Assembly: GCF_015191005.1 (NCBI RefSeq)
Contig: NZ_CP040442.1
Location: 1,860,001 to 1,924,000 of the forward strand
Length of the DNA stretch: 64,000 bases
From: Kaistella flava (ex Peng et al. 2021)
GTDB lineage: Bacteria > Bacteroidota > Bacteroidia > Flavobacteriales > Weeksellaceae
Direction: 5' to 3'
The position numbers were made by a program, and so were the translations under genes. Positions 25,897-35,527 of this stretch are shown piece by piece; position 1 is the first letter of the stretch, and every line of letters starts with the position of its first letter. The notes beneath the pieces were generated by a model. The model did no database searches. It was not told where the DNA came from and was given only the letters and a program-made list of their open reading frames with translations.

Positions 25897-25926
25897 TTGG
25901 ATAACCACTTTGGTTTACCAAATATA
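25897..25926 (-). promoter_or_regulatory. Alginate-regulon GntR operator 1 with -7 box
   Basis: Two 12-bp half units, TTGGATAACCAC and TTGGTTTACCAA, start 13 bp apart (25897, 25910). On the minus strand the -7 box TATATTTG (25919-25926) overlaps the outer unit. It lies 81 bp before the truncated isomerase frame and would control the 25.8-20.7 kb operon. Confidence 0.7.
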
Positions 25927-26390
25927 GTTATAGTTTATTAAATACACAAATGGAATGCACATCTATTATGAGTTTAGTATAATAACATTTAAACCTTTAT
26001 GCATCTAAGAATTTTTAATATTAAGATATAGGTTAACCGAATGGTACATCGAAACTTTATTTCAAATTACAAAAGAATAATAGACAATAACATATTGAGT
26101 TTTCTTCAGCTTTCTTCTAATTTCGAAAATAAGAAAACACCATGTTAAAAACCTTGTCTTTATACAAATGATAACTTTAGTCCACTACAAATTTGGATGA
26201 TCATTTATTTCCAATACAATTTTATCACTTATTCCGAGTAAACAATTTCCTATTAAAAAACTAAATATTTACTTCTATTCCAATTACAGCATAATGATGG
26301 ATAACAAAAAGTACGTTATTCCATTAGAAAGCGTCTCAAAAGTGATTCTAAAAAAAGAAATCACATCATTCGTGAATTAAAAAAATTTCC

Positions 26391-26420
26391 TATATTTGGT
26401 AAACCAAATTGGTAAACCAA
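26391..26420 (+). promoter_or_regulatory. Alginate-regulon GntR operator 2 with -7 box
   Basis: TTGGTAAACCAA at 26396 and again at 26409, 13 bp apart. TATATTTG (26391-26398) overlaps the first unit. It is 126 bp before the PL17 start and would control the PL17-kdgF pair. Confidence 0.75.
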
Positions 26421-26545
26421 TATCTATAAGACGTTTTTGGTTTTAGTTCGTTGTTAATTAAAATAATTTGAACTTAATGAAAATTCTCCTTTAAAAAGGA
26501 TAAACTACTGACGAAATGAAAATCAGTTTAATTTAGAAAAAAATA

Positions 26546-28804
26546 ATGATGCATAAATTTTCATCCTATATAAAGGCTTTTTTTTGTCTATTTTGTATTT
26601 TACTATATCAATATAATTCTGCCCAAGAACATCCCTCTTTAATTTTAACAAAAAAAGGCGTTGCCGAAATTCGCGCCAATTTGGGTAAATTCCCTCTTTT
26701 CGATGAGTCAGTTTCTAATGCAAAAGCACAAGTTGATGCAGAAATTTTAAACGGAATCGAAGTACCAATCCCGAAGGATTACTCTGGAGGCTACACGCAC
26801 GAACGCCATAAAAAGAACTTTATGATGATGCAGAAAGCCGGCCTTTTGTATCAGATTTTAAATCAAGACAAGTACGCAGAATATGTTAAAAATATGCTTT
26901 TTCAATATGAAAAAATGTATCCTACACTACCCCTTCATCCTCAAACAAGATCTTACGCAAGAGGTAAATTTTTCTGGCAAGCTCTGAATGATGCCAATTG
27001 GTTAGTTTATACAAGTCAGGCTTATGACTGCATCTATGACTATTTAAGTCCAGTCGAACGGAAACGGTTAGAAACAAATTTGTTCTGTCCGTTAGCAGAT
27101 TTTATTTCTTTGGAAAATCCTAAATTTTTTAATAGAATTCACAATCACAGTACTTGGGCAAATGTAGCAGTAGGCATGATTGGTTTAGCAATGAATAATA
27201 ATAAATTGATTGACCGTGCCTTATATGGAATGAAAAACGACGGCATAAAACCTGGTGAAAAAGACAATGACGGTGGATTATTAAAAAAACCAGGACAAAA
27301 AGCGGGGTTTTTCGCAAATATCGAAGAGCCCTTTTCACCAGACGGCTACTTCACCGAAGGACCTTATTATCAAAGATATGCGATGTATCCTTATATAGTT
27401 TTCGCAGAAGCTCTTCAAAATAAAAAACCAAAATTAAAGGTTTTTGATTATAAAAATGGTGTTTTATTAAAATCGTTAAACACCTTATTAAATTTAACAG
27501 ATTCAGATGGGAAATTTTTTCCACTAAATGACGGACAAAAAGGAATGTCATATTATTCCCGGGAATTAGTATTTTCTCTTGATGCCGCGTATTTATTTGG
27601 CGGAAAAGATTCTGGATTGCTTTCAATTGCACAAAAACAAGGTGAAGTGACATTAGATGATGCAGGATTTGCTGTGGCTAAAGCAATTCATGAAGGACTA
27701 GCAACACCTTTAGAGAAAATCTCAGTGGAATATTCAGATGGCCCAAAAGGAGATCAGGGTGGTGTCGGAATTTTGAGAAGTAAAGGATCGAAAGAAGATT
27801 TGACATTAGTCATGAAGTATACAGCTCAAGGCAGCAGTCATGGTCATTATGATAAACTATCTTTCTCTTTTTATGAAGGTGGAAATGAAGTTTTACAAGA
27901 TTACGGTTTATCCAGATTCGTCAATATTCAGCAGAAAGGAGGTGGAAATTATTTAAAAGAAAATAAAACCTGGGCAAAGCAAAGTATCGCACACAATACC
28001 ATCACTCAAAATGAAACCTCCCATTTTAGTGGTGATTACGAAACAGGAGATCAGTTTCATTCGGAAAAATATGTATTTGATGCCTCCAATCCAAAATTGC
28101 AGGTAGTTAGTGCAAAAGAAACAAATGCCTATCCAGGAACAGAATTGCAGCGCGTACTGGCACTAATTAAAGAAGGAAGTTTTGAAAATCCTTTTCTGCT
28201 GGATATTATAAAGATTAAATCTAAAACCAATAATCAATATGATTTGCCCTATTATTACTTCGGTCAGATCGTGTCAACAAATTTTAAATATATGTCGCCA
28301 CAAACATTGTCGCCCCTAGGAACAAAAAATGGCTACCAACATTTATGGAAAGAAGGTGAAGGTTCCCAAGTGGATGATAATATAAAAATATCCTGGTTTA
28401 ATAAAGACCGTTTTTATAGTATGACCTCTGTCATTTCTAATAATGATAAGTTAATTTTCGCAAGAATTGGAGCAAATGATCCAGACTTTAATTTAAGAAA
28501 TGATCCTGCAATTATCATTCGCAAACAAGATACTAAAGACACTTATTTTGTTTCAGCAATAGAAATACATGGCAATTACGATCCTGTAACCGAGATTGGA
28601 ACTAACACGTATAGTACTATCAAAAAGTTAGACATCATTTATCAGGATGAAAATTATGCATCGGTGAGGATAGAAAATAAAGATGGTGAATCTTCAAATT
28701 TCATCTTCGCATTCAATGATGCCGATAAATACAGCCAACATCAAATAAAAATCAACGAAAAGGATTATAAATGGACTGGTCCTTTTACAATAATTAATAA
28801 TTAA
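26546..28804 (+). CDS. Oligoalginate lyase, PL17 family
   Basis: 752 residues with a signal peptide (cleavage near YNSAQ, about 27). The N-terminal alginate-lyase alpha toroid (about 30-370) begins HPSLILTKKGVAEIRANLG, a PL17 hallmark, and carries Asn-His in FNRIHNHSTWAN and Tyr in FTEGPYYQRYAMYPY. The C-terminal heparinase II/III domain (about 390-740) has QGSSHGHYDKLSFSFYEGG with the catalytic His. These match the residues known in Alg17C. The family releases single unsaturated uronates from alginate oligomers. It is followed after 21 bp by kdgF, the next enzyme of the pathway. Confidence 0.93.
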   Translation: MMHKFSSYIKAFFCLFCILLYQYNSAQEHPSLILTKKGVAEIRANLGKFPLFDESVSNAKAQVDAEILNGIEVPIPKDYSGGYTHERHKKNFMMMQKAGLLYQILNQDKYAEYVKNMLFQYEKMYPTLPLHPQTRSYARGKFFWQALNDANWLVYTSQAYDCIYDYLSPVERKRLETNLFCPLADFISLENPKFFNRIHNHSTWANVAVGMIGLAMNNNKLIDRALYGMKNDGIKPGEKDNDGGLLKKPGQKAGFFANIEEPFSPDGYFTEGPYYQRYAMYPYIVFAEALQNKKPKLKVFDYKNGVLLKSLNTLLNLTDSDGKFFPLNDGQKGMSYYSRELVFSLDAAYLFGGKDSGLLSIAQKQGEVTLDDAGFAVAKAIHEGLATPLEKISVEYSDGPKGDQGGVGILRSKGSKEDLTLVMKYTAQGSSHGHYDKLSFSFYEGGNEVLQDYGLSRFVNIQQKGGGNYLKENKTWAKQSIAHNTITQNETSHFSGDYETGDQFHSEKYVFDASNPKLQVVSAKETNAYPGTELQRVLALIKEGSFENPFLLDIIKIKSKTNNQYDLPYYYFGQIVSTNFKYMSPQTLSPLGTKNGYQHLWKEGEGSQVDDNIKISWFNKDRFYSMTSVISNNDKLIFARIGANDPDFNLRNDPAIIIRKQDTKDTYFVSAIEIHGNYDPVTEIGTNTYSTIKKLDIIYQDENYASVRIENKDGESSNFIFAFNDADKYSQHQIKINEKDYKWTGPFTIINN

Positions 28805-28825
28805 TAATTAATAAAAATAAACATT

Positions 28826-29176
28826 ATGAAAAATTTTGGAGCAAGTAAAGAATTTTTGTTAGATGCAGAACAAGAATGGGAAAAAGTTGGAGAAGGCGTT
28901 CAACGAAAAATAATGGGCTATGATGACAAAATTATGCTTGTCAAAGTAGATTTTAAAACGGGTGGAATTGGATATGAGCATGAGCACCATCATTCCCAAA
29001 CAACTTACGTCGCAAGCGGAGAATTTGAATTCACTATCGGTGGCGTAACAAAAACGGTAAGCAAGGGTGATTCAGTATACATTCCGCCACATGTGCTTCA
29101 TGGAGCTACGTGCACAAAAGGAGGAATTTTAATCGATGTTTTTAGCCCAATCAGGGAAGATTTCATGGACAAATAA
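28826..29176 (+). CDS. kdgF: KdgF-type cupin (unsaturated uronate ring opening)
   Basis: 116 residues, a single cupin. The metal-binding residues are visible in YEHEHHHSQTTYVASGEF (His cluster plus Gln, about 50-67) and IPPHVLHGATC (His, about 90-100). KdgF turns the 4,5-unsaturated uronate released by the lyases into the linear keto form that becomes DEH. Its location directly behind the PL17 exolyase supports this. No signal peptide, so cytoplasmic. The ATG lies 21 bp past the lyase stop. Confidence 0.9.
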   Translation: MKNFGASKEFLLDAEQEWEKVGEGVQRKIMGYDDKIMLVKVDFKTGGIGYEHEHHHSQTTYVASGEFEFTIGGVTKTVSKGDSVYIPPHVLHGATCTKGGILIDVFSPIREDFMDK

Positions 29177-29271
29177 TCTGATCAACAATACTTTACGCCA
29201 GTAGCGAATATAAAATGAGATATTTCCAAAAAAAAGCTATTAAAAAATTTTGCAGTGCCCGAAAATAGCTG

Positions 29272-29314
29272 TATATTTGGTTTACCAGTTTGGTTAGTCA
29301 GTTTGGTAACCCAA
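29272..29314 (+). promoter_or_regulatory. Alginate-regulon GntR operator 3 (triple) with -7 box
   Basis: Three units at 13-bp spacing: TTGGTTTACCAG (29277), TTGGTTAGTCAG (29290) and TTGGTAACCCAA (29303). The -7 box TATATTTG (29272-29279) overlaps the first. The susC start is 26 bp after the last unit. This is the only triple site in the window. Confidence 0.75.
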
Positions 29315-29339
29315 TTAAATTAAAAAAAATCTAATTCTT

Positions 29340-32219
29340 ATGAACAACAAATTATCCGTTGCAGTTGTCTTTCTACTATTTGGTACACTCGTAACGGCTC
29401 AGGTGAAAATCCCTGATACATTAGTAAAGGAGAAGAAAATAGACGAAGTTATTATTATAGGATATGGTTCTCAAAAGAAAAGTCACTTAACAGGTGCTAT
29501 CTCAAAGGTCGAAAACAAAGACTTGGATCAGATTGCTGTGTCCAGAGTAGATGATGCTTTAGTAGGGCAAGTCGCTGGCGTAAATGTACAAGCAATTGAA
29601 GGTGAAGCAGGTTCTTCGCCTACAATTAGAATTAGAGGAACTGGTTCCATTTCTGGATCATCTGATCCTTTAATCGTCGTAGATGGCCTTGTTGTAGATA
29701 ACGACTATTTAGGATCTTTAGACATGAACAATGTCGCTTCATTTGAAGTTTTAAAAGATGCGGCCTCTTCTGCGATTTATGGATCACGTGGTGGTAATGG
29801 TGTTATTTTAATAACGACAAAACAGGGTAAAGACGGAAAAACTAAATTTTCATACAATACTTTCTTCGGAGTTAAAAGCGCTTATCACAGCGATGCTTAC
29901 ACTTATGACATTGCTGGAACAGCTGCTAGAGAACTTGCTGAAACAGGTGCTCTTTCCGCAAGAACACAGTACATTCAAAGATTAGGAATAAATACCGATT
30001 GGCAGGATGTTATTTTTGATGGCGGTACAATCGAAAGTCATACCATCAGCGCTAGAGGAGGAAGCAAAAGCACGAAGTTCAGCTCCTCTTTAGGATATGT
30101 TCATGATGAAGGGGTACTTTTAACAGATGATTTTAAAAAGTATAGTTTCAGTTTTAAATTAGACACCAAAATTAGCGATAAATTCAAGATTGGATTTAAT
30201 TTATCTCCTTCTTACACCAATACCAGGAGATTTGACGGTTCAACTCATGATGTTTTACGACAAGCACCCTGGTTACCAGTTTATCTCGATGCACACTCTA
30301 TTCAATTTGTGAACAGGTTGAGAGATAATGGTAAGTACGCAAATGTCAAAATTGGAGATTATGCACAACAGAGAATGTTTGATAACTTTGATTTGGTTAC
30401 TGGGATGCCTGTTGCAACTGGTGGTACAAGCATAAGTGACACTAGCAATACCAATCCTGCAGCAAAAATTTTAGAAAAAAATAGAACCCAGCAAAAATTT
30501 AAAATGTTTGGGAGTATGTATGGAGAATACAGTATACTGGATGATTTAAAATTCAGAGCAGTAGTTGGCGGCGATTTTCAAAACACAGATGTCCGACGTT
30601 GGCAAGGAATTAAAGCAGATTTACTGGCTTCTTCAGCACAGTTAGACTTGGGAAGCGCCAATACTATACATTTGGTGACAGAAAATTATTTCACTTATGA
30701 CAAAAGTTTTGGAAATCATGATATTACAGCAGTTGCCGGAGTCTCTGCAGAACATTGGCAAACCAATGGTAATGAAGTTTCTGCCGCAGGATATACCTCT
30801 GATTTAATCCAGACCATACAAGCTGGATCTGTATCTCTTGGTGGAAGATCTTACGAGTATGAAGAGGCTTTGCTTAGTTATTACTCCAGATTGAATTACG
30901 CATATAACAATAAGTATCTGCTTTCTGTAAGTTTCCGAAAAGATGGAAGTTCTATCTTCGGCGAAAATAACAAGTATGGTAATTTCCCGGCAGCATCTGT
31001 AGGTTGGGCAGTAAGTAAAGAAAATTTTTTACAGAGCAGTAAAGTAATTAGTAACTTAAAATTAAGAGCTAGTTACGGTTTTACTGGAAATAAAGATTTA
31101 AGAATAGAAGGTCAAGATGGTTATTTGATACAATATTACCCGTCCCTATCCTTACTTAATTCATCTACAGCAATAATAAATAATGCACCAGTAAACGGAT
31201 ATAATCCTTTAAATATCTCCAATCCATTTTTGCAATGGGAACGTTCTCAGGAATTAGATTTTGGATTAGACTATGGCTTATTTAAGAATAAAATTAGCGG
31301 ATCCTTTGATATCTATCAACGAACAAGTGATCAACTACTACTAAACAATCCAATCTCCGGAACTACAGGATTCACCAACGCAATCGCCAATCTGGGGAAA
31401 GTAAGAAATAGCGGATTAGAAGTAGAAATACGAACGAAAAATATTTCAACCGAAAAATTCAAATGGTCATCCACCATTCTTGCTTCTAAAAACAAAAATG
31501 AACTTCTAGATTTTGGTGACTCTAATGGATTAATACAAAATGTTGATGACAAAAGAGCCGCGGAATGGATAAATTTGGTTGGGAACCCAATCTCCTCATT
31601 TTATGGTTGGGTTGTAGATAGTGAAATTCCAGCCCAATACATTAACAATCCTTATTTCCCAATTGGAGGTCAAGCACAGCATGTATATGTAAAAGATTTA
31701 AATGGCGACGGATTAATTGATGATGAAGATAAAACTATTTTAGGAAATCCCTACCCAGATCTCGTCTGGAGTTTTACCAATGATTTCACGATCGGAAACT
31801 TTAACATTAGTTTTATGTTCCAAGGAAGTCATGGTGCCGAAGTGAGAAATATAGGAGACCAGTATATTTTTAACCATTTTAATTCTGCACAAAGTTACAA
31901 TGTGGTTACTACACCAAATCAAGGCTTCATAAAAGAAAAAATCTTTACAAATGCTATTATCCAGGATGCTTCCTATATCGCATGGAGAAATCTCAATGTA
32001 GGATATAATTTCTCAAAAGACATGGTAGCAAAATTTGATTTTATTAATAGCGCAAGAGTTTATGCATCGGGACAGAATCTAATGTATTTCATGGCAAAAG
32101 GATACACGGGTTTAAATCCTGAATCAATTAACACTACATCGCCTACTACTTACGGATATCAGAGAGCAGGATCTCCTATTTTCCGTACCATTTCTTTAGG
32201 CTTAAACTTAGAATTTTAA
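29340..32219 (+). CDS. SusC/RagA-family TonB-dependent outer membrane transporter
   Basis: 959 residues with a signal peptide (about 1-20). TonB box-like IDEVIIIGYGSQKKSHLTGA is at about 34-53, then the plug (about 45-165: RVDDALVGQVAGVNVQ, IRIRGTGSISGSSDPLIVVDG, SSAIYGSRGGNGVILI) and the barrel. It imports glycan oligomers across the outer membrane with the SusD partner, powered by TonB. The usual N-terminal CarboxypepD-like domain seen in many SusC proteins is absent; only about 12 residues lie between signal peptide and TonB box. It leads the main plus-strand operon (29.3-41.0 kb). Alginate as substrate is inferred from the operon. Confidence 0.94.
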   Translation: MNNKLSVAVVFLLFGTLVTAQVKIPDTLVKEKKIDEVIIIGYGSQKKSHLTGAISKVENKDLDQIAVSRVDDALVGQVAGVNVQAIEGEAGSSPTIRIRGTGSISGSSDPLIVVDGLVVDNDYLGSLDMNNVASFEVLKDAASSAIYGSRGGNGVILITTKQGKDGKTKFSYNTFFGVKSAYHSDAYTYDIAGTAARELAETGALSARTQYIQRLGINTDWQDVIFDGGTIESHTISARGGSKSTKFSSSLGYVHDEGVLLTDDFKKYSFSFKLDTKISDKFKIGFNLSPSYTNTRRFDGSTHDVLRQAPWLPVYLDAHSIQFVNRLRDNGKYANVKIGDYAQQRMFDNFDLVTGMPVATGGTSISDTSNTNPAAKILEKNRTQQKFKMFGSMYGEYSILDDLKFRAVVGGDFQNTDVRRWQGIKADLLASSAQLDLGSANTIHLVTENYFTYDKSFGNHDITAVAGVSAEHWQTNGNEVSAAGYTSDLIQTIQAGSVSLGGRSYEYEEALLSYYSRLNYAYNNKYLLSVSFRKDGSSIFGENNKYGNFPAASVGWAVSKENFLQSSKVISNLKLRASYGFTGNKDLRIEGQDGYLIQYYPSLSLLNSSTAIINNAPVNGYNPLNISNPFLQWERSQELDFGLDYGLFKNKISGSFDIYQRTSDQLLLNNPISGTTGFTNAIANLGKVRNSGLEVEIRTKNISTEKFKWSSTILASKNKNELLDFGDSNGLIQNVDDKRAAEWINLVGNPISSFYGWVVDSEIPAQYINNPYFPIGGQAQHVYVKDLNGDGLIDDEDKTILGNPYPDLVWSFTNDFTIGNFNISFMFQGSHGAEVRNIGDQYIFNHFNSAQSYNVVTTPNQGFIKEKIFTNAIIQDASYIAWRNLNVGYNFSKDMVAKFDFINSARVYASGQNLMYFMAKGYTGLNPESINTTSPTTYGYQRAGSPIFRTISLGLNLEF

Positions 32220-32228
32220 AAATTAGTT

Positions 32229-33662
32229 ATGAAAAAATATAAATTACTTTCCGCATTCGTAATTATTGCTCTGATGGCTAGTTCATGTAGAGAAGATTTC
32301 CTAAAGCCTTATCCTACATCTGCTGTATCTGCAGAAAATTATTTCCAGAACGAATCTCAGCTTTTAGCTGGAGTAATTAACATGTACGATGGAATTCAGG
32401 GTGCAAATGCACTAGAAGATGATGATAAAAAAAATCAGGCTGTTCAATTTGAATATTATTTAACGGAAATGCGAAGTGACAATACTAGAACTAAAAGTAG
32501 TGAAGGTGAAGCTTCCCAGTTTGAAAAATATACTGTTGTTGCAACCAACGGTATCGTCGCAGATTATTACATTAGTTATTATAATATCATTTTCAGAGCA
32601 AATACAGTATTAGCACATTTAGACGTAGCATCAGAAACTACACGTCCAAAATTTGAAGGAGAAGCTAAGTTTGTGAGAGCGTATGCTAATTTTAATTTGG
32701 TTCGTCTATTTGGTGATATTCCTTACGTTGACCATGTACTTTCGATAAATGAAAAAGATGTTCAATTTACCCGGGTTCCACAAGCGCAGATTTATGCACT
32801 TATTGTCAGTGATTTAAAATCAGCTATTGAAACTTTGGATAATTCATATAAAAACAGAGCCTCAAAAGCAGCTGCACAAGCGCTATTGGCAAAAGTATAT
32901 CTGACTTTAAAGACGAATTATTTAGAAGCTCAGCAATTATGTGAATCTGTAATGGCAAGCAATTATAGCCTAGAAACCAATTTTAAGGATGTCTTTTTTA
33001 ATGAAAATAATAAGGAAATTATTTTTTCCATTGGTTACGTGGCAGACAACAAATTAGATAGTCAAGGATTCTCCGCAGAATGGTTAAATTCTGTGGGAAG
33101 ATCAAGTGGTGTAAATTATGTGACAAATGAGGCTCGCGCTGCTCTTGACTTATTGGGAGGAAACAGAAAGCCTTATTCTTATAGACAAGATCCAAGTCAG
33201 CCTTCCCAATACCAAGTCGTAAAATATTTACCGGTGGCAGATGCTGCACTTGGAATACAAGCAACAGCCAGCAGCCCAAGAATGGCAGGTAATGACTGGA
33301 TAGTTATTCGATACGCTGATGTTTTACTAATGCATGTAGAAGCAATCATGGCAGGAAATAACGAGACAAATTCGAGTTCTGCTTTAAATTCATTCGCAAA
33401 AATAAGATTAAGAGCAGGTCTACTTCCAGACTCGGACGGAATTATAACCCGTCAAGAACTATTAGATGAAAGACGTGTAGAGTTTGCGTTTGAAAACCAA
33501 CGTTTTTTTGACTTGGTACGATTTAATGAAGCTCAAAATGTACTCTCTGCCTACTCTTCCTCAAATGGTTACTCATTCACTACCACAGACTTACTGTTGC
33601 CCATACCGCAAAGAGAAATCAACATTAGCGGTGGACTTATGAAACAAAACCCTGGCTATTAA
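32229..33662 (+). CDS. SusD/RagB-family outer membrane lipoprotein
   Basis: 477 residues; the signal ends in the lipobox ALMASSCRED with Cys about 20. The alpha-helical SusD fold shows the N-terminal FLKPYPTSAVSAENYFQNE, the TPR-like FVRAYANFNLVRLFGDIPYV, and the C-terminal LDERRVEFAFENQRFFDLVRF that closes the SusC partner. It starts 9 bp after susC. It binds the sugar at the cell surface and acts as a lid on the transporter. The alginate substrate is inferred. Confidence 0.94.
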   Translation: MKKYKLLSAFVIIALMASSCREDFLKPYPTSAVSAENYFQNESQLLAGVINMYDGIQGANALEDDDKKNQAVQFEYYLTEMRSDNTRTKSSEGEASQFEKYTVVATNGIVADYYISYYNIIFRANTVLAHLDVASETTRPKFEGEAKFVRAYANFNLVRLFGDIPYVDHVLSINEKDVQFTRVPQAQIYALIVSDLKSAIETLDNSYKNRASKAAAQALLAKVYLTLKTNYLEAQQLCESVMASNYSLETNFKDVFFNENNKEIIFSIGYVADNKLDSQGFSAEWLNSVGRSSGVNYVTNEARAALDLLGGNRKPYSYRQDPSQPSQYQVVKYLPVADAALGIQATASSPRMAGNDWIVIRYADVLLMHVEAIMAGNNETNSSSALNSFAKIRLRAGLLPDSDGIITRQELLDERRVEFAFENQRFFDLVRFNEAQNVLSAYSSSNGYSFTTTDLLLPIPQREINISGGLMKQNPGY

Positions 33663-33681
33663 TAATAGATAATTTAATATT

Positions 33682-34551
33682 ATGAAAAATACATTTGATA
33701 TAAAGAGAATTACCCAAATCTCACTTTTACTGTCATTCCTTTTATTAATTTTTTCAGCCTGTGATTTTAGATACGATATTGCAGAAGCAGGCTCGAAGCC
33801 AGATTTAACACCGCCAAAGGCAGATTTTAATTATAGTCAAGGGCAAGGAGGACTAGATCAATGGAAAATATTTTCGTTCGGAAATCTTTCCACCAGTGCA
33901 ACTGATTACGTCTGGAATTTCCCAGATGGAAGCACCGTCACCACTTTAGATACGACCTATAAGTTTGCAGACGAAGGAACTTTTGACGTGACTTTAACTG
34001 CAAAAGATAAGTTAGGAGCTACGAATTCTATAACAAAATCCATAGAAGTCGTTAAACCATTAATACCAGCGGGAATTTTGCCCGTTATTCATGAACCAGG
34101 CTTTGAAGATGGTGACTCAAACTGCGGTCCAAATATGGATGGTAGAGATTGTTGGAGGATTCCTGGCGGTGCAATATTTGGAATAACCTCAAGCCCAGTA
34201 AGAACAGGCTCTCAGGCTGCAAAATTTGATGCAGGCTCTAACCGAGTTGCCTATCAGGAATTAACAGTTTCTCCAAATACAAGTTATACAATAACTATAT
34301 TTTATACGATAAAAACTTCACCCGGAGGATCTCAAATGCGCTTAGCAGTGTCCGATCCAATTACAAACGCTAGTCAAATCTCCACTGCAATCTTTAAATC
34401 CACAACTGGGAATGATCAAAGTGATGCTAACTCCTTTACTCCTTTAACACTTACTTTTGATACCGGCGCTAGAACGAAAATAGGTCTTTGGATTGACAGT
34501 AATAATATCGCAGAGTCTAGAGTTGACGATGTTTCAATCAGTATAAATTAA
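33682..34551 (+). CDS. PKD-domain surface lipoprotein (putative alginate-binding protein)
   Basis: 289 residues with a lipobox LIFSACDFRY (Cys about 27). A PKD domain (about 45-125: ADFNYSQ, DYVWNFPDGSTVTT, KFADEGTFDVTLTAKD) is followed by a carbohydrate-binding-like beta sandwich (about 135-289: HEPGFEDGD, WRIPGG, VRTGSQAAKFDAG, ESRVDDVSISIN). The build and place directly after susD are those of surface glycan-binding proteins that hand sugar to SusCD. No catalytic motif is seen. The specific ligand is inferred from the locus. Confidence 0.82.
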   Translation: MKNTFDIKRITQISLLLSFLLLIFSACDFRYDIAEAGSKPDLTPPKADFNYSQGQGGLDQWKIFSFGNLSTSATDYVWNFPDGSTVTTLDTTYKFADEGTFDVTLTAKDKLGATNSITKSIEVVKPLIPAGILPVIHEPGFEDGDSNCGPNMDGRDCWRIPGGAIFGITSSPVRTGSQAAKFDAGSNRVAYQELTVSPNTSYTITIFYTIKTSPGGSQMRLAVSDPITNASQISTAIFKSTTGNDQSDANSFTPLTLTFDTGARTKIGLWIDSNNIAESRVDDVSISIN

Positions 34552-34557
34552 ATAATT

Positions 34558-35463
34558 ATGAAAATCCATAAAATATCCCTGAGTTCTTTATTTTTAATTA
34601 TATTTTTTACAACTTTTTCTATCTCCTGCTCAGCGCAAAATGTAAGTACAGACAAAATAGAGAAAAAGGATAAGAATAAGAAAAAATACAAACTTCCAGA
34701 AATTGATTTAAGTCACTGGAGCGTAACTACACCAGAAATTAATCCAAAAAACGGTAAAGTTTTAAATGTGGAACCACCTGAAATTCTGAATTACGCAAAA
34801 GATGATTTGCTGAAAAAGAACATGTATAATGATTCAATTTCAGGAGCATTAGTATTTTATGCTTATCCGACCGAGGGTACGACTGCTAATACAAAATTTT
34901 CCCGTTCCGAATTAAGAGAACAAATGGTTCCTGGAGATAATGATAAAAACTGGACCTTTAAGCAAGGGGGAATAATGAAGGGAGAACTCGCCATGGGAAA
35001 TGTTACTAAAGATAGTAAAGGGAAATATCATAAAGTAATTATCATGCAGATTCACGGTAGGCTCACAAACAAACAAAGAGATTTAATTGGGCAAAAAGAT
35101 AATAATGCACCACCTGTACTAAAAATTTCTTGGCAAGACGGTAAAATCAGGGTTAAAACAAAGGAGTTGAAAAACCTGAATGCTACCTATGAAGAAATGC
35201 TAGAAACTGATGCGTGGACTGATGATGAAGGATACACCTTTAAAGAAGACGTTGGCTTTGGCCGATTCACTTTAGAAGTAAAAGTATCTGATGGTAAATT
35301 AACTGTTTCACTAAATAATAATGAGTTTAAAGTTTACGATAATATCCACATGAAGAAATGGGGTGTTTTCGAAAATTATTTTAAAGCTGGCAATTACTTT
35401 CAGTCGACAGATAAAGGTTCTTCTGCAAAAGTCAATTATTACAAATTGTCAGTCAGCCATTAA
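34558..35463 (+). CDS. Alginate lyase, PL7 family
   Basis: 301 residues. The signal sequence ends in SISCSAQ, a possible lipobox (Cys about 22). A lysine-rich linker is followed by the jelly-roll PL7 domain: LSHWSVTTPE (about 51-60), the catalytic strand FSRSELREQM (about 117-126), IIMQIHGRL (about 161-169) and the closing FENYFKAGNYFQS (about 271-283). PL7 lyases are typically endo-acting. It starts 6 bp after the PKD gene, so it is co-expressed with the SusCD system and probably sits on the cell surface or in the periplasm. Confidence 0.93.
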   Translation: MKIHKISLSSLFLIIFFTTFSISCSAQNVSTDKIEKKDKNKKKYKLPEIDLSHWSVTTPEINPKNGKVLNVEPPEILNYAKDDLLKKNMYNDSISGALVFYAYPTEGTTANTKFSRSELREQMVPGDNDKNWTFKQGGIMKGELAMGNVTKDSKGKYHKVIIMQIHGRLTNKQRDLIGQKDNNAPPVLKISWQDGKIRVKTKELKNLNATYEEMLETDAWTDDEGYTFKEDVGFGRFTLEVKVSDGKLTVSLNNNEFKVYDNIHMKKWGVFENYFKAGNYFQSTDKGSSAKVNYYKLSVSH

Positions 35464-35527
35464 TTTACGGGTATCAAAATAGAAAATAAATTATACAAAA
35501 GATTAAACAATCATAAAAAATAAAACA

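Larger units (their letters stand above)
25817..26545. other. Divergent regulatory gap upstream of lyase operons
   Basis: No gene is seen. It holds two GntR operators (25897-25921 and 26396-26420) and the promoters of both directions. The middle (about 25930-26390) is very AT-rich without repeats that I can name. Confidence 0.6.
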
